Below, piece after piece: positions 1-11,300 of a DNA stretch of 64,000 nt; the stretch's first letter is position 1, and every line of letters starts with the position of its first letter. This DNA is from Chaetomium olivaceum (Eukaryota; Ascomycota; Sordariomycetes; Sordariales; Chaetomiaceae), in contig JAYWVB010000002.1 of NCBI GenBank assembly GCA_039881045.1, forward strand, positions 496,001 to 560,000. Direction: 5' to 3'. The translations under genes were made by a program, and so were the position numbers. The notes below the pieces were generated by a model that saw only the letters and a program-made list of their open reading frames with translations, had not been told where the DNA came from and did no database searches.

Positions 1-1068
1 TCTCCCTTGACCCACTAGCATCGCTGCTTGAAGCCACAGTACCGCTTCCACCCTCTGCCTCCGAAACAGGGTCATCCCACGAGACCGTCTTGCCGACAAC
101 CTTGGATTCCCTCCTCGCGCTCCTCGCCATATCCTCCTCCGGGGGTCGATACCGAAACCTCTTCTTCTTCAGTCCCGTATCCCTCACAAACGTCCCGATC
201 GTCAACGCATTCGCCGCGAAGGTCGCTACCAAGACCTCAGCACTAGCCCACATGGTCCTGGTAGCCTGGTAGCCACGCTCGCGCAGGATCTCAGGCACGC
301 GATACAGCGCCACTAGCGCCGTGAGCAGGTGGAGGCTGAACAACAGCACCAGCAATGCCTTGCGTCCCGCCGAATGCCGGCTCTGAAGCACGATGGGTAC
401 AGGAAATGCGACCAGCAACAAGTCGGTCATGACGTTGCACGCTGTCGTGACGACGAGGTAGACATAGCCTTGGCGGCACTGGCCGCCGGGGTCGGGCACG
501 ACCTGCCAGTGCCGCGGGAAGGGGTGGCACTCAGCGAGGGCGGCGACGAAGACGCCGATGAAAGTTACGACGAGGAAGATGCGCGTGTACAGGAGCAGGC
601 GCGTGTAACTGTGCTTTCCGGACGGCCCGACGAGGCGGTCAAAGAAGGCGAGGGTGGACTCTTTGAAAAGCCAGAGGCTGCGCTGTCGTTAGTGGAGAAC
701 GGCTAGCGAAGGGGAGGCGTGGGGCTTTACATTGCTGGATGGAGGATTCGGCTGAACAGAACAAGGCCGCTACCGATTGACCGTTGGTAAATTTCGATTT
801 CAGTGAGTGTATGGGTGTCGTCTACGAAGACGTTGTTGGTGCCGTAGAGGAGAGTGGGATGGACAAAAGCCATGCGCAAGAGTAACGGGATGAGCGCGGC
901 GGCCGCGATCTTGTCTTCGCCAAATAGCGTCTCGACGCGTATGTATCGACCGATCACACGGAGGATGATGATGACGACGCACATTGCGGTGATCCACCAA
1001 GAGGTGAGCAACGTCGCCTTGTCCTCGCTGAAGGGTCGAGCCGGTGGCGGGGGAGAGTAGAATGTCAT
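1..1068 (-). CDS. SAT4/PTH11-type rhodopsin-domain integral membrane protein (3' end off the window)
   Basis: Two exons are visible: 731-1068 and 1-677, joined across an intron at 678-730 with a GT donor, a CTAAC branch point and a CAG acceptor. The reading frame then stays open to the left edge, so the stop codon is missing. The N-terminus carries a hydrophobic helix (WWITAMCVVIIILRVIGRY), followed by more transmembrane stretches in exon 2 (FLVVTFIGVFVAAL; VTTACNVMTDLLLVAFPVPI; ALLVLLFSLHLLTALVALY). The Cys-containing loop ECHPF..HW..VPDP.GQC and the order NVMTDLLL..P are typical of the fungal rhodopsin-domain (SAT4-like) family. These are plasma-membrane proteins of mostly unknown function, some acting like PTH11 receptors. 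The C-terminal tail is polar and basic. Family assignment is confident; ligand and role are unknown. Confidence 0.85.
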
Positions 1069-2439
1069 GGTAGCATGGTTAAGGTGTCACAGAGGAAAAG
1101 CTTCCAGTACCTCTGGAAACAACGACGTCGACGGGGAAGGGGATTGTTGAGAATGACCTTGAATTGTGCTTAAGTTAGGTTGACTCTGCTTTGCGTGAGT
1201 CGTGCGGGAGTCATGCTGTTACTCCCCCGCCCTAAAAACGACGATTTGAAGGTTTTGACATGCGATAAAAATGTCGAAGGGCACCGTTACGGTGACCAGG
1301 ACGGGTCGTTGGTCTCCCGTTCGGTCGGGTCACCCCTGGCGTCGCTCGCCAATGCCTCAATGTCACCCACCACAACCTCCGGACCAGGTCTGGGTGGCTG
1401 GCTGGCCAAGGAATCTCATGTTGTGACCATCGGCAGGCAGGCTAGCCAGGAGAAAGTCGAGGCCAGACCTGCTCTGGATGTGGCCTCAACCTCCAGTTGG
1501 GAGCCTGGGGGGCTCCAGTGCGTCCGAGCGCACACGCATGATTGCCAACACGGATGTCGGCTTGGTTCTCGGCTTGGCCAACGAGTTCCGGGAACGCAGC
1601 GGCCCTTTTACCAAGTACATTCGGCTGTGTTGGTTCGGCTGGCAGCTGAATAGAAGTGACAGGGAGGAGACTGGCTTCCGGCTCCATACCTCAACGGTGC
1701 ACAAGGCACCGGAGACATTTCCCGTTCCAGCAAGGTGGTACAGCGCTAAGCCTGGAGCCAGCGTGACATTGGGAGCTTTGGGTAAGGCCCAGATGCAGCC
1801 GATTCGATCTGGTACACTATCATCGCGTGACTGGTCCTGTTGACGATGATAACGAGATGGATCACCGATTATCAATTCATCATGGTCCATGGATGCTGGC
1901 GAGAGCGCAAATGCCTCACCGTCATTCATGCGGCCGGGCCAAATTCAACGCTGCGGGGTCGGTTATTGACAGGAAGAAAAACGGTTGGACGAGAAAAAGC
2001 CGGCTGTCAAAACTCTGGTTCGAGGTCGCCAACAGACAACTCAGGAAGGTGCGGCGCATGTATCCGATTTGCAGATTTGGTCTCCCTTATCGAATGACGA
2101 CCAACGGGCAAGTGTAACACACGCAATCTGGGGGTGGGGTTGAGAGTGTTGGGAAAGTCCCGAAATCCAAGGCGCTTTGGATGCTTGGCTCGAGCCGGCT
2201 TGGCGGCCGCTTTTTCACAGGGAGGCTTTGGCTTCGGCTCCTGATATGCATTTGCCGTCCACCAACTTCAATTCTCCAAGGTTTCATGATTGGGGTCGAG
2301 AGGCGCTTGCCTTCTGCCTCATCCTGCAGATGTCGGCTTTGAGGCCCTACGACGGACATGTCGTTGATGTCCGATCGTATCTAGACTTGGGGTCTGGCTG
2401 TTTTCACGCATACAGTGCCAAGTAGACGAACAGGTCAAA
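1069..2439. other. gene-free stretch
   Basis: I see no convincing gene here. Reading frames of up to about 150 codons exist on both strands, but none shows a recognisable domain, a signal peptide or a sensible splice structure. The left part should hold the promoter of the divergent membrane-protein gene ending at 1068. Confidence 0.5.
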
Positions 2440-2800
2440 GTCAAGTCAATTCAATTTTGGTACATTACACAACAGTGACAGGGCCAACAGGCGCAGACGA
2501 TTTGACCAATAACAATGCGGACACTTCATGGGCCACCAAAACCAGCCTGCACTTGCAAATTTCGAGCACGCTAAAAGACGGTATGGTGAGGAAGACGTCT
2601 GTGAAGCGTGTGAGTCGTGTGGGGTTGCGTTTTTTGGTGGGGCGACGAGGGGGTTGAAAAGGCGAGGGTGGTTCTTTGAAGAGCCAGAAACTGTGTTTTT
2701 GTCAGTGGGGGTTGTCAAGAACTGCGGCGAAGGGAGTCGAAGGGCTTACATTGCTGAGTGGATGTCCGTCCGGCAAGATGTTGTTGGTTCCTTCCATGTC
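2440..2800 (-). pseudogene. decayed relic of a rhodopsin-domain (SAT4-like) gene
   Basis: The segment around 2615-2760 aligns by eye with 600-745 of the membrane-protein gene at the left edge. Shared blocks include gcgagggtgg, ctttga.gagccaga and cttacattgctg, so both the start of exon 2 and the intron donor region are recognisable. Another match, gatgttgttggt near 2770-2781, corresponds to exon-1 sequence near 825-836 with a deletion of roughly 65 bases between the two blocks. The relic has stop codons in the homologous frame and is shifted towards T and A, in the direction expected of repeat-induced point mutation (C to T, G to A), although I could not count this rigorously. It is most likely a dead paralogue rather than a gene. 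Confidence 0.6.
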
Positions 2801-2830
2801 TCCCACCGAAAACTTTGGGGTGGGCCCCGG

Positions 2831-3400
2831 TTATGGGAGGACCGCCAGCCTCACAACCTCCCGCTTTTCTGCCAAGGTAGCACCTTGGTTCACTGGAATT
2901 TGGAGAGCTTTAAGGATCTGGTCTGCTCTCACCATCGACAAGCTCGTAATCTGCTCAGCAGTCGTTGGAAAGTTTGGGATTATATCTCCTGTTGTTATGT
3001 TGCGAAGGGGCTGAACCCGTGGTCGCACATTCCAAGCCCTGGTGTCGGCATTTCTTGCACGGTATTCGAGAGTCGATATTCGTTGGAGGACTGCGGCGCC
3101 CTGATTAACAATGGTATCGACCCGAGTACCAAGGTTGCCGAGCCGAGTGCGGAACTGGCGGCGAGATCGCTGGTGTTCCCTCACTTCTTGTTGCTTGATC
3201 GCGTCGAGCTGAGTACGGAACTGGCGGCGAGATCGCCGATGTTCCCTCGGGTTCTGGCGCTGGATTGTGTCAAGCTGCGCGACAAGATGCTGCGCGAGTT
3301 GAATCCGATTGATGTTCGCAATCCGGGGAAGCTCGGTTTGGAGGTCGGCCAGAGCGGAAGAAATAAGGTTGAAATCAGGTTGTGCTTGATTTTGTGCCAT
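2831..3400 (-). CDS. small hypothetical protein with 22-residue internal repeat
   Basis: This is an uninterrupted 189-codon reading frame starting at the ATG at 3398-3400. The N-terminal half is glutamine- and arginine-rich with helical, possibly coiled-coil character. It contains two copies of a 22-residue unit with the core REH.RSRRQFRT. The C-terminal part (PNFPTTAEQI..L....ADQILKALQIP) resembles, from memory, a group of small uncharacterised fungal proteins that end in a short helical domain after an IPNFP-like motif. There is no signal peptide or transmembrane helix. Function is unknown. The intact frame across the repeat supports a real gene, but no splicing or conserved catalytic motif backs this up. 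Confidence 0.55.
   Translation of the reverse strand: MAQNQAQPDFNLISSALADLQTELPRIANINRIQLAQHLVAQLDTIQRQNPREHRRSRRQFRTQLDAIKQQEVREHQRSRRQFRTRLGNLGTRVDTIVNQGAAVLQRISTLEYRARNADTRAWNVRPRVQPLRNITTGDIIPNFPTTAEQITSLSMVRADQILKALQIPVNQGATLAEKREVVRLAVLP
3145..3276. repeat. two-copy 66-bp tandem repeat inside the hypothetical gene
   Basis: Two adjacent copies with a 66-base period share ggaactggcggcgagatcg at 3151 and 3217 and atgttccctc-type sequence further on. The period is divisible by three, so the repeat adds 22 residues per copy without disturbing the frame. Confidence 0.8.
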
Positions 3401-5133
3401 GATGGAGGGATCGTTTTTTGTGAGTTCTTAGCGAGTGCCTAGTACTTTAATCAACGGAAATCGTGTTCAAAGAATGACTGGGCAATTAAAATCAACTAGA
3501 TGAAGTGGAAGGAAGTTATTGTTGTGATCGTGTTGCACGGGCCAACACCACAGCGCGATGAGAGCCCATGAACGTGCAAGTGGGTGCCATGGCCCTGCTG
3601 CCCGATCAGGTCTTGGCGGAAATTCAAGAGAGTTTAACATTTATCAAATTCGACTAAGCGCTCCCGGGTAGCCCCCGTCTTCCCGCCTGGCCTTCTACAG
3701 ACGTGTCGCACCCTTTTTCCACAAGTCTCGGTTCCTCGCAGTGTGCTGAGGTGCATCGTCAAAGAGTTTTACGAATCATCATACTTGAACCCAATAGCCA
3801 GGGACTGCCAAATGCGCGGGGACGTGGAGACGCAGCTTGTGTGTTGGCTTGTTCTACAGAGCTTAACTTCGAAGGGTGTTTAACATATGGCTTTGAGGTC
3901 TGGTGTTACCCACTGTCCAAGTGTGAAGAGAAAATCGGAAGACAGCAACCCTGCCGAGGAGATATCCCAGCACGCCACCAACACTGGAAACCCACCTATC
4001 GCACCCAGCTGCAGCCATCGCCCCTAAGGTACTCCTTCAGGGGGTGTGGACGGAAATGGTGGGCGCAAACAACGGTGGCTACCTAGGTTGTACCTATGGA
4101 TTTGGATGCAAGCTGCATTTGGTTGAAGGTGGGTGACGACGGGCGGATACATGCATCCACGGACGCCTGCACTGACGACGCTCTGCACGCACATCCGTCG
4201 GCTCGAAGCCCATTGGGATTTGTGCTCATTCTGTGACCTGCGGAGAATGAGACAACGCATAACGTAGGATGCGAGCTCCCTTTTTCATGAAACTGGCAAA
4301 GTGTATGGGTGGTAGGTACCTGAGTACCTTAGTCAGTGGTGGCAGTCACCTCTCCATGGCATTCCCTTGCGAAACTCACCTCAGAAATGAGAGATGTAAA
4401 TATGACCTAGGAGACTTGTTTAGAGTTGTGGTTTGGAACCGTCAGAGTTGACTAACATCTCATTACCCAGTAATCAGATGCATGGGTAATAATATCCTTG
4501 AATTGAAAAATTTGCGTCACGCTTCATTTTTCAACAAATCTAAAGAGCCGTGTTCCAGCCCCCATCATTTCCTCATCGCGTCCGTCTTGGTCATCTGAGA
4601 GCGGGAGTGTGCAGCAGTCGAGACCGCTCTTCGTCCCAAAGTAGCATTTCCGGTTACTCACCACCAGCATGGTGATTGCATCCCTGATTCATCAGGCTTC
4701 AGTCAATGCTTCCTGGATCTTAGGCAGTGACAACTGGGCCGATTCAAAAAAGTCTCGGTCGTTTACAGCGAACGAAAAGCTGATGCCTTTCGTTCAACAA
4801 GTTTGAACAAACTCAATTGGCCAAAAACACCAAGGCCAACGCCATCCACAACGAATAATTTCAATCACAACAGTGGGGCAAAGTCGTTGCCTGGTGACTG
4901 AGGCATTCTGTTTGGTCCTTGTTGGAGGGACTTTGTCAATCGTGGAGTGCATGGCTCAGGCATCCGTTTGACACAAAGTGATAATTAAGGGTGAAGCATA
5001 CTCGGCATTTCTCTTCCTCAATCTCTCCCACCAGACCTTCAAGCTTTAGGAGGCCTTTTTACCAACCAAAGAAATCTCGATTGCTTTGCCAAAACCTGCC
5101 TTTTGACACTCCAAGTCCTCGACGCCCTTGACC
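3401..5133. other. gene-free stretch upstream of the kinesin gene
   Basis: No supported gene. Short open frames (for example 3703-4086) lack any domain or compositional signal. A TACCT/AGGTA short inverted motif occurs at about 4312-4330. The last few hundred bases before 5134 are pyrimidine-rich (ctcttcctcaatctctccc near 5010), as usual for fungal promoters and 5' leaders. Confidence 0.5.
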
Positions 5134-7124
5134 ATGGAGCAATACATCCTCGACAACGTCGACCGCTACAAGAAGCTCGTTGCTGAGTTTAGACCGACGG
5201 AATCGGGCCCCCAAAAGAGCGATGCAACCGAGACGAGCCCTGAGATTGTGGTGAGCGCAAGGGTACGGCCGATGCTAGAGGATGAGCTCTCCCAGGGTTT
5301 CCCTGTTGGTGTTTACATCCGTGATGGCACAAACACTGCCGACTTGCACGAGTTGCAGCAGCCTGTGAGGGGGCCCGCAAAGATCAGGGTACGTGTCGCA
5401 TCCATTATCAGGATGACTGCGCATCCTCTAACAATGGGCAGTCTTTCGACTACTCGGTGGACAGGCTGTATGGCCCGGAAGCCACAACCAGCCAGATCTA
5501 TGACGAATTGGTCCGGCCGCTGGTCCCTTGGGCCTGGGGCGGTGGCATTGCAACCATGTTCGCATACGGCCAAACCGCCTCCGGCAAAACCCTGACAGTC
5601 AGCGGGCTCGAACGCCAGGTGGCCGAGACTCTGATGGATGGGTCGCTGGACGGCGAGAGGAAGATCTCCATCTCCATCATTGAGCTCACAGGTCAGACAG
5701 CATACGGTAAGCCAGCCGATGAAACGTCCTCCCCTGCGTGACTCAGCTAACACTCTTCGCACTCTCACCGCAGACCTCCTCAACGACCGCAAGCAAATCT
5801 CCATCCTCGAAGACTCGTTCGGCGTCACTCAAATGGCTGGCGCCCTGGAACACTATGTGACCGACAAGGACACCCTCCTCCGGTACATTGATGCCGCCGC
5901 CGCCCTTCGTAGCACCACGCCGACCCTCCGGAACGACAACTCCTCGCGGTCGCACGCTATTTGCCGCATTCGCTTCGAGAACCCTCAGCTCCCGACGGCT
6001 AAAGACGGCCTTCTCTACCTGATCGACCTGGCTGGCTCCGAAGCCGCCCGCGACAAGGTTGCACATGACACCAGCCGCATGAAGGAAGCCCGCGAGATCA
6101 ACTCCAGCCTGTCGGTCCTTAAGGACTGCATCCGGGGCCGCGCGCTCGCCGATGCCGACTCGTTCGTTGGCAAGGCCAACAAGAAGCCCGCCTACGTCCC
6201 CTTCCGTCAGAGCACCCTGACCAAGACGCTCAAGCACGTCTTCGACCCGGCCAGCACCCGCAGCTGCAAGACGGTCGTCGTGGCCTGCGTCAACCCCTGC
6301 CTGGCCGACCTCGGCGCCAGCAAGAACACAATGCGCTACGCCGAAATGCTGCGCGTGCCAATGCCCAGGGCGAAGGAAGTAGCCTACAGCCCCGGCATGC
6401 CGGCGACCTGGAACAACGACCAGCTCCGCGACTGGATCCAGCGCAACGTACGTCCCCTAGTCTACCACTACACCAAATTATACCCAGTCCCAGCTACTAA
6501 CACTCTACCCCCTAACAGTCTGGCGATCCTGCTGTCACCCCGCACATCCTCGCCCCCGACGAAAACGGCCCACAGCTACTCCGCCTACCGGCCCCCGAGT
6601 TCTTCACGCGCTGCCTCAAGACTGCCGGCGTCTCGATCGAGCAGGCACAGGCCTTCCACGTCAAGTTCTGGCGGCTGCACATCGACTCGCAGCGCAACGC
6701 CGCCAAGCTGCCCGTGACCAAGACGCCGGTGGCTTCCCGTCTGGAGCTGCTCGACTCCAGCGCCGACCCGGAGCCCGACGCGTCCGACATCCCCTTCACG
6801 GAGCGCATCCGCCCTGGCATGGTGGTGAGCTGGAACCCGCCGGCCGAGTACGAGTCGTTCATGGTCAACAAGAAGGCCTATGCCATGGTCATGTGTCCGG
6901 TGCAGGCCGCTGGGGAGAGGGTTAGGGATGCGAGGGGTGAGTTGGTTGGTGGCATGGAAGGTAAGAAGGAGGGTTATCTGTGCGCGCTGGTCATGCCTGC
7001 CCCGCTCCCGGGCTCGTTTGGAGTTGGTCTGTGGCGGCAGGTTGTGGTGAAGGTGGAGGAGATGGAGGCGGAGGTGTTGATGGAGTGGGATGAGGCCACC
7101 CGGTATTACTACATGACCGTTTAA
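5134..7124 (+). CDS. kinesin-like motor protein (kinesin-13/KIF24-like) with SAM-like tail
   Basis: Four exons: 5134-5388, 5442-5706, 5774-6447 and 6519-7124, with in-phase GT-AG introns, giving about 599 residues. The start is the ATG at 5134; a slightly longer frame would begin at a TTG and is not used. The motor domain occupies roughly residues 35-430. It has the ATP-binding loop GQTASGKT, switch I NDNSSRSH and switch II LIDLAGSE, all intact, so an active microtubule ATPase is expected. The internal start of the motor (EIVVSARVRPM) and FAYGQTASGKT resemble the kinesin-13 family. After the motor comes a segment (WNNDQLRDWIQRN ... FFTRCLKTAGV) that looks like a SAM-type helical bundle, then a C-terminal domain unknown to me. 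No long coiled coil is visible, which suggests a non-processive or microtubule-regulating kinesin. Confidence 0.88.
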
Positions 7125-7290
7125 GGGGGCAGGGCGAGCGGGGTGTCACCGCCATTGCCCATTTACTGTAGGTCTGGGTCCAAGTCTTGCTTCACATCCC
7201 CACCCCAAGACAGGTCAGATCCATCATCCATAGTCTCCAGTATGTAACCACCCCCAAGCTCATACCTCTTGACCCCAGTGCATCCATTCA

Positions 7291-7800
7291 TCACCGCCGC
7301 TCCTTCAACCACGCCTTCACCCTCTCCCTCTCCACATCCTCCCGAACCACCCCCGCCTTCTTCAACCTCTCCAACCCCTCCAGCGCCCAATCCTGACAAT
7401 TCCACTCCGCACCCTCATCCACCACCACCTCCACATCCCTCATCACCCCATCAATCATCTCCACCACCCCCAGCACCGCAACCCTCCCAACCTCCCCATC
7501 CACCCCGCCCCCATCTCCAAGTTCAACTTCACCAACCTCCAACTTCCCCACCACCCCTCCAACCTCCCCCGCCTGCGCCATATCCAGGTCCTCCGGACCG
7601 GGGTAGTAGAACCCGCCCGGCATGCCGCGCAGCTGGAACACGGTGCCGCGTTCCGAGTCGGTCGTCCCTCCTGGGCAGTGGGCGGTGTCGAGGTAGTAGG
7701 CCCAGTGGTGCGGGCGCGGGGTGTTGGTGAGAGGGTCCGGGCCGCGGTCGTAGGTTACGATGGAGAGGCTGAGTGTGGGGGGGGGTGTGGAGTCGGGCAT
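7291..7800 (-). CDS. small uncharacterised fungal protein (DUF6914-like)
   Basis: A single-exon frame of 169 codons starting at the ATG at 7798-7800. The layout SIVTYDRG ... HHWAYYL ... FQLRGMPGGFYYPG ... EWNCQDWALEGLERLKKAGVV is typical of a small fungal family that I recall as DUF6914. In that family an HWA motif near the N-terminus and an NCQ.W motif near the C-terminus are the conserved features, perhaps forming a papain-like fold. The family has no established function. The middle of the gene is dominated by Gly, Glu and Val codons, giving a long purine-rich coding strand. It is convergent with the kinesin gene, whose stop lies 166 bases away. Confidence 0.65.
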   Translation of the reverse strand: MPDSTPPPTLSLSIVTYDRGPDPLTNTPRPHHWAYYLDTAHCPGGTTDSERGTVFQLRGMPGGFYYPGPEDLDMAQAGEVGGVVGKLEVGEVELGDGGGVDGEVGRVAVLGVVEMIDGVMRDVEVVVDEGAEWNCQDWALEGLERLKKAGVVREDVERERVKAWLKERR

Positions 7801-8343
7801 GGCTTTCTTTTTTTTTGTGGTAAGTTGGGATGATGGGCTTGTGGCGTTGTTGGTGTTGTGGATGTGGCGTTGCCGGTGGTTGGGCGGGCGTTGGAGGATG
7901 TGATGGATGTGGGGAGGTGGGGAAATTGAGTACTTGATGGTTTGGGGTGTGCAGAGCCTGCATGATGCGGGCGGGGTGTTGGGGACGGGGTCTTAGTTGG
8001 TATGTATGTACCTTAAGGTTTGCCTGCGGCTCATCAATTTGTCTGCAATAATGATAGAATATATTTGTAGCTAGGGGCGACGATGTGTAGGTTGCATAAA
8101 TGCTACCTTAGGGGCATGGTATCAATGTTTTTATGCGATAAAGGTGGAAAAGACGGATTTGTATCTCGATCGGCTATGACGTTTCTTGAATACCTGTAAA
8201 GTACCTAAGGAACGGTTCGGAATACACGATGATCCACTAGACATAAACGTCGGTGAGGCATAGATATTCCTCCGGGGACACCATTGCCACCGTTACATGT
8301 ACCTACTAGAGTAAGTACCTTACCTAGGGTAAGCAACAGCTAA
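7801..8343. other. intergenic region with TACCT/AGGTA motifs
   Basis: No gene seen. Near 8299-8330 several copies of the motif TACCT and its complement occur close together, like those at other intergenic sites in this window. The region holds the promoter of the gene ending at 7800 and the 3' flank of the chitinase gene. Confidence 0.5.
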
Positions 8344-11300
8344 TTACCAGTTATTATTTGGATCAAACCGCCAGCTGGCACAGTTACTCTCCAGCGTCCC
8401 ACCCTGCTTAAACTCGGTACTGGTGGTGTCACACTGGTCAATAATCCGCCGTAGAATCCGGCCGCACTCCTGGTTGGCCCCTTTCCCCTCCATCTGGAAC
8501 CGGCAGCCATTCTTGACGGTCACGCTGATCTGCACCTCGACAAAGCATCCCCCGATGCTGCCGTGCTCGCCGATGCAGTGCACACCATACCCATTGTTGG
8601 ATAGCGTCCGGCGCGTGTTAGGCATCGACGCGTCGAGCATCACGCCCTCGAAATCGTCACAGAAGTACTCGAGCGCCTCGATGGCAAGGCCGCGGTTGAT
8701 GAACTGGCCAGAGTCGTAGCAGTGCACCTCCTCCGTGTCCCGCCGTGGCTTGGGAGGGTCAGGCGGGGGTGGCGGGGAGGGCGACGGCGGCGGAGGCGGA
8801 GGCTTGACCGAAGTTGACGATTCAGGCGGCCGGTATGTCGGCAGCGGCAGGTCGAACTCCAGCGCGCATCTCTGGTCGTCCTCTTCTTGCTCCTCGTTCT
8901 GAGGATCTGTGCCCTTCGGGTCTGGGGGCACGGGGGGCTTGGTAGGCGTCCCGGGTGGGTGCACGTCTGGTGGGGGGGTCGGCTTGGGCCTCGGGGGCGG
9001 CTTCGGGTTTATGGGGTCCGGGAAGTCATTACCGCCGTCGGTGCAGTCCAGCAGACAAGGACGCTCGCAGAACAGCAAACACGGCCTGCCGCACTTGGAT
9101 TTGCAGATTGGACCGGGTGGGCCTGGCTTCCAGGTGACGATGGGGAACACGACTGGCACGATGTCGGTGGAACTAGAAGTCGACGTTGGGCGCCCGCCTC
9201 CGGGAGGCGTATACGTGTATGGCCAAGGGGGTGGCGTGATCGTACGAGTGACGACAGGATGCGAGACGCCGGACTGCTTTAAGGGGTTCGGGTCGTCCTT
9301 GACAGTGAACGGCGACGGCCGGATGCTTGGGGTGATGCGGAACGTAGAGTATGCGCCCGAGGTTGTCCGGGTGTCAGACACAGTGTAAGCCCAGACCTCG
9401 ATCTCAGTCGTGGTCACGGGAGGGATCGTGATGGTAGTGGTTTGCACGATACTGGTCCAGCCCGTACTCTCACTCCACGCCACGTCGAGAGAGGTGACGT
9501 AGGGCGGGAATGAGATGGTGGTGGCCTTGGTAAGGCTCTTTGGCGGGAGGATGAGAGTGCATGGAGGTCTGCAGTTGACTTCTGGCGAGCTGTTATCGTA
9601 AATGCTGGGGTCTATGTAAATGGCCCCTGAGCCACCACCCTGACCGCCTCCTGGGTTGGAAGGGTCAGTCGACCCGCCACCGTCGGGGACATCGCCGCTG
9701 CCGGACCCGGAGAACATGTCCACGCTCCATATCATGGTGCCGCCAAAACAATGACTGCTGGCCCATTGGCGCTTCATAGCAATGGTCTCCATATCGTCAT
9801 AACCGATCCACTGGTCGCCGAAGGTTAACTCCTTCATCATGTCCGCCGCCAGGAGCCTGGGCTGGATTCCGAGCTGTGGAATAAGACGTTCTATTTCCTG
9901 CAGGGAGTGGACACCGCCAAAATTGGTACACTGTCCAGGGCGACTCGGACCTTCCCATTGACACCCCACTGTGTTGCAGTTTGGATCCGTTACCGTATAA
10001 CCGCGAGAGTAGTACGCCAGTCCCATATTCACCTTGGCGGGGTTAACTCCGTCGTACCACAGAGGTTGCGTCCAGTTGGCGATCTCGGGGATGTTTGTGT
10101 GTCCCAGAACGACTGTGCCAATCTGCTTCACATCCTTGTCCCATGGGCCGTGTAGGTCATATGTCATGATGCCGAACCAGTCCACATAGGGCTCCATCTC
10201 CTTGGGCTTGAACCAGCGAAGGTACCAATAGCTGGAGGGGATGGCCATGCTGATGCCGTACTTTGTACCGAACGCTGCTCTCATCTCCCTCATCAGCGCC
10301 ACGTAGTTGTCAGTGTCCTCAGGCTTGCCCCCTCTGTCCGGCGCGCCCGGATATTCCCAGTCGATGTCGACGCCCTGGAACCCGTGCTGGTCCATAAATG
10401 TAATGAGCGAGGAAATGAAGGTAGCCCTACTTGCCGCGCTACGGGCTACATCGTTAAAGGCAGTGCGCGTGGGGCCAGGATCCGAAAAGGCCCAGCCACC
10501 AATAGCAATCCAAGTCTGCAGTTTGGAAGACTTTAACGCAGTGAACTCCTTGTAGATCTCAACATCTGCCGCATCCCAGGGGACGACTTTGAGAGTCGCC
10601 GGGTCAATGCTGGCAAATGCCAAGTTCAGATGGGTTAAACCGTCCGTCTTGATCTGGGACGGACTGATTCTGTTGCATTGACGCTCACGGACATTTGCCA
10701 CTTGATAGTAACCGACGGTTCTTCCGCTGGCCGAGTTGCCTCCGCAAGTGGGCGGTGCCACCGTCTCACAGCGACCGAAACCCTGTTGACACTTTGCGGT
10801 ATCGTTGGTCCCAACGCAAAACTCGGTGCCAACCTGCGGATTGCATTAGCTCGGTACAATGCTAGACGATGCTGAATAAATGCAGCACGGGGGGCATCCA
10901 CTACTACTTACACCGCAGTAGCCGTAGTAACCGCAACACACATTCAGCGGGCATTTGACGGAGCCGCCAAGACTATCTCTGCCACACAAAGCAGTAGCGT
11001 CACCTTGGGAGGAAGTCAGCTAGCGGCCCTGAGATGTCTGCAAGGACTAGATGAAGATGCCAGCTCCGGTACCCCACTTACAGTTTGATACGCATACGTC
11101 GTCACCGCATAGCTCCGGGCCATATCCGCACCTCCCATCTTTGTTGCAACAACTTCCGTCAGGACAAGGCGACGATTCGTCACATTGCTTATCTGCTCTC
11201 GAGACCAGCAAAGTAGGAGTCAAAGACTTTGCCCTATGACGGTCACGGGCATGGAGGTGTGCCGGACCTTTTATGGCAAGATCTCTCCGGCTTGGTCCCG

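Noticed and set aside
1486..1929. 147-codon frame on the minus strand
   Set aside because: No domain, signal peptide or splice signals; overlaps equally long frames on the plus strand.
5128..5133. Upstream TTG start for the kinesin
   Set aside because: The ATG at 5134 is six bases on and is the normal choice; fungal nuclear genes seldom use TTG.
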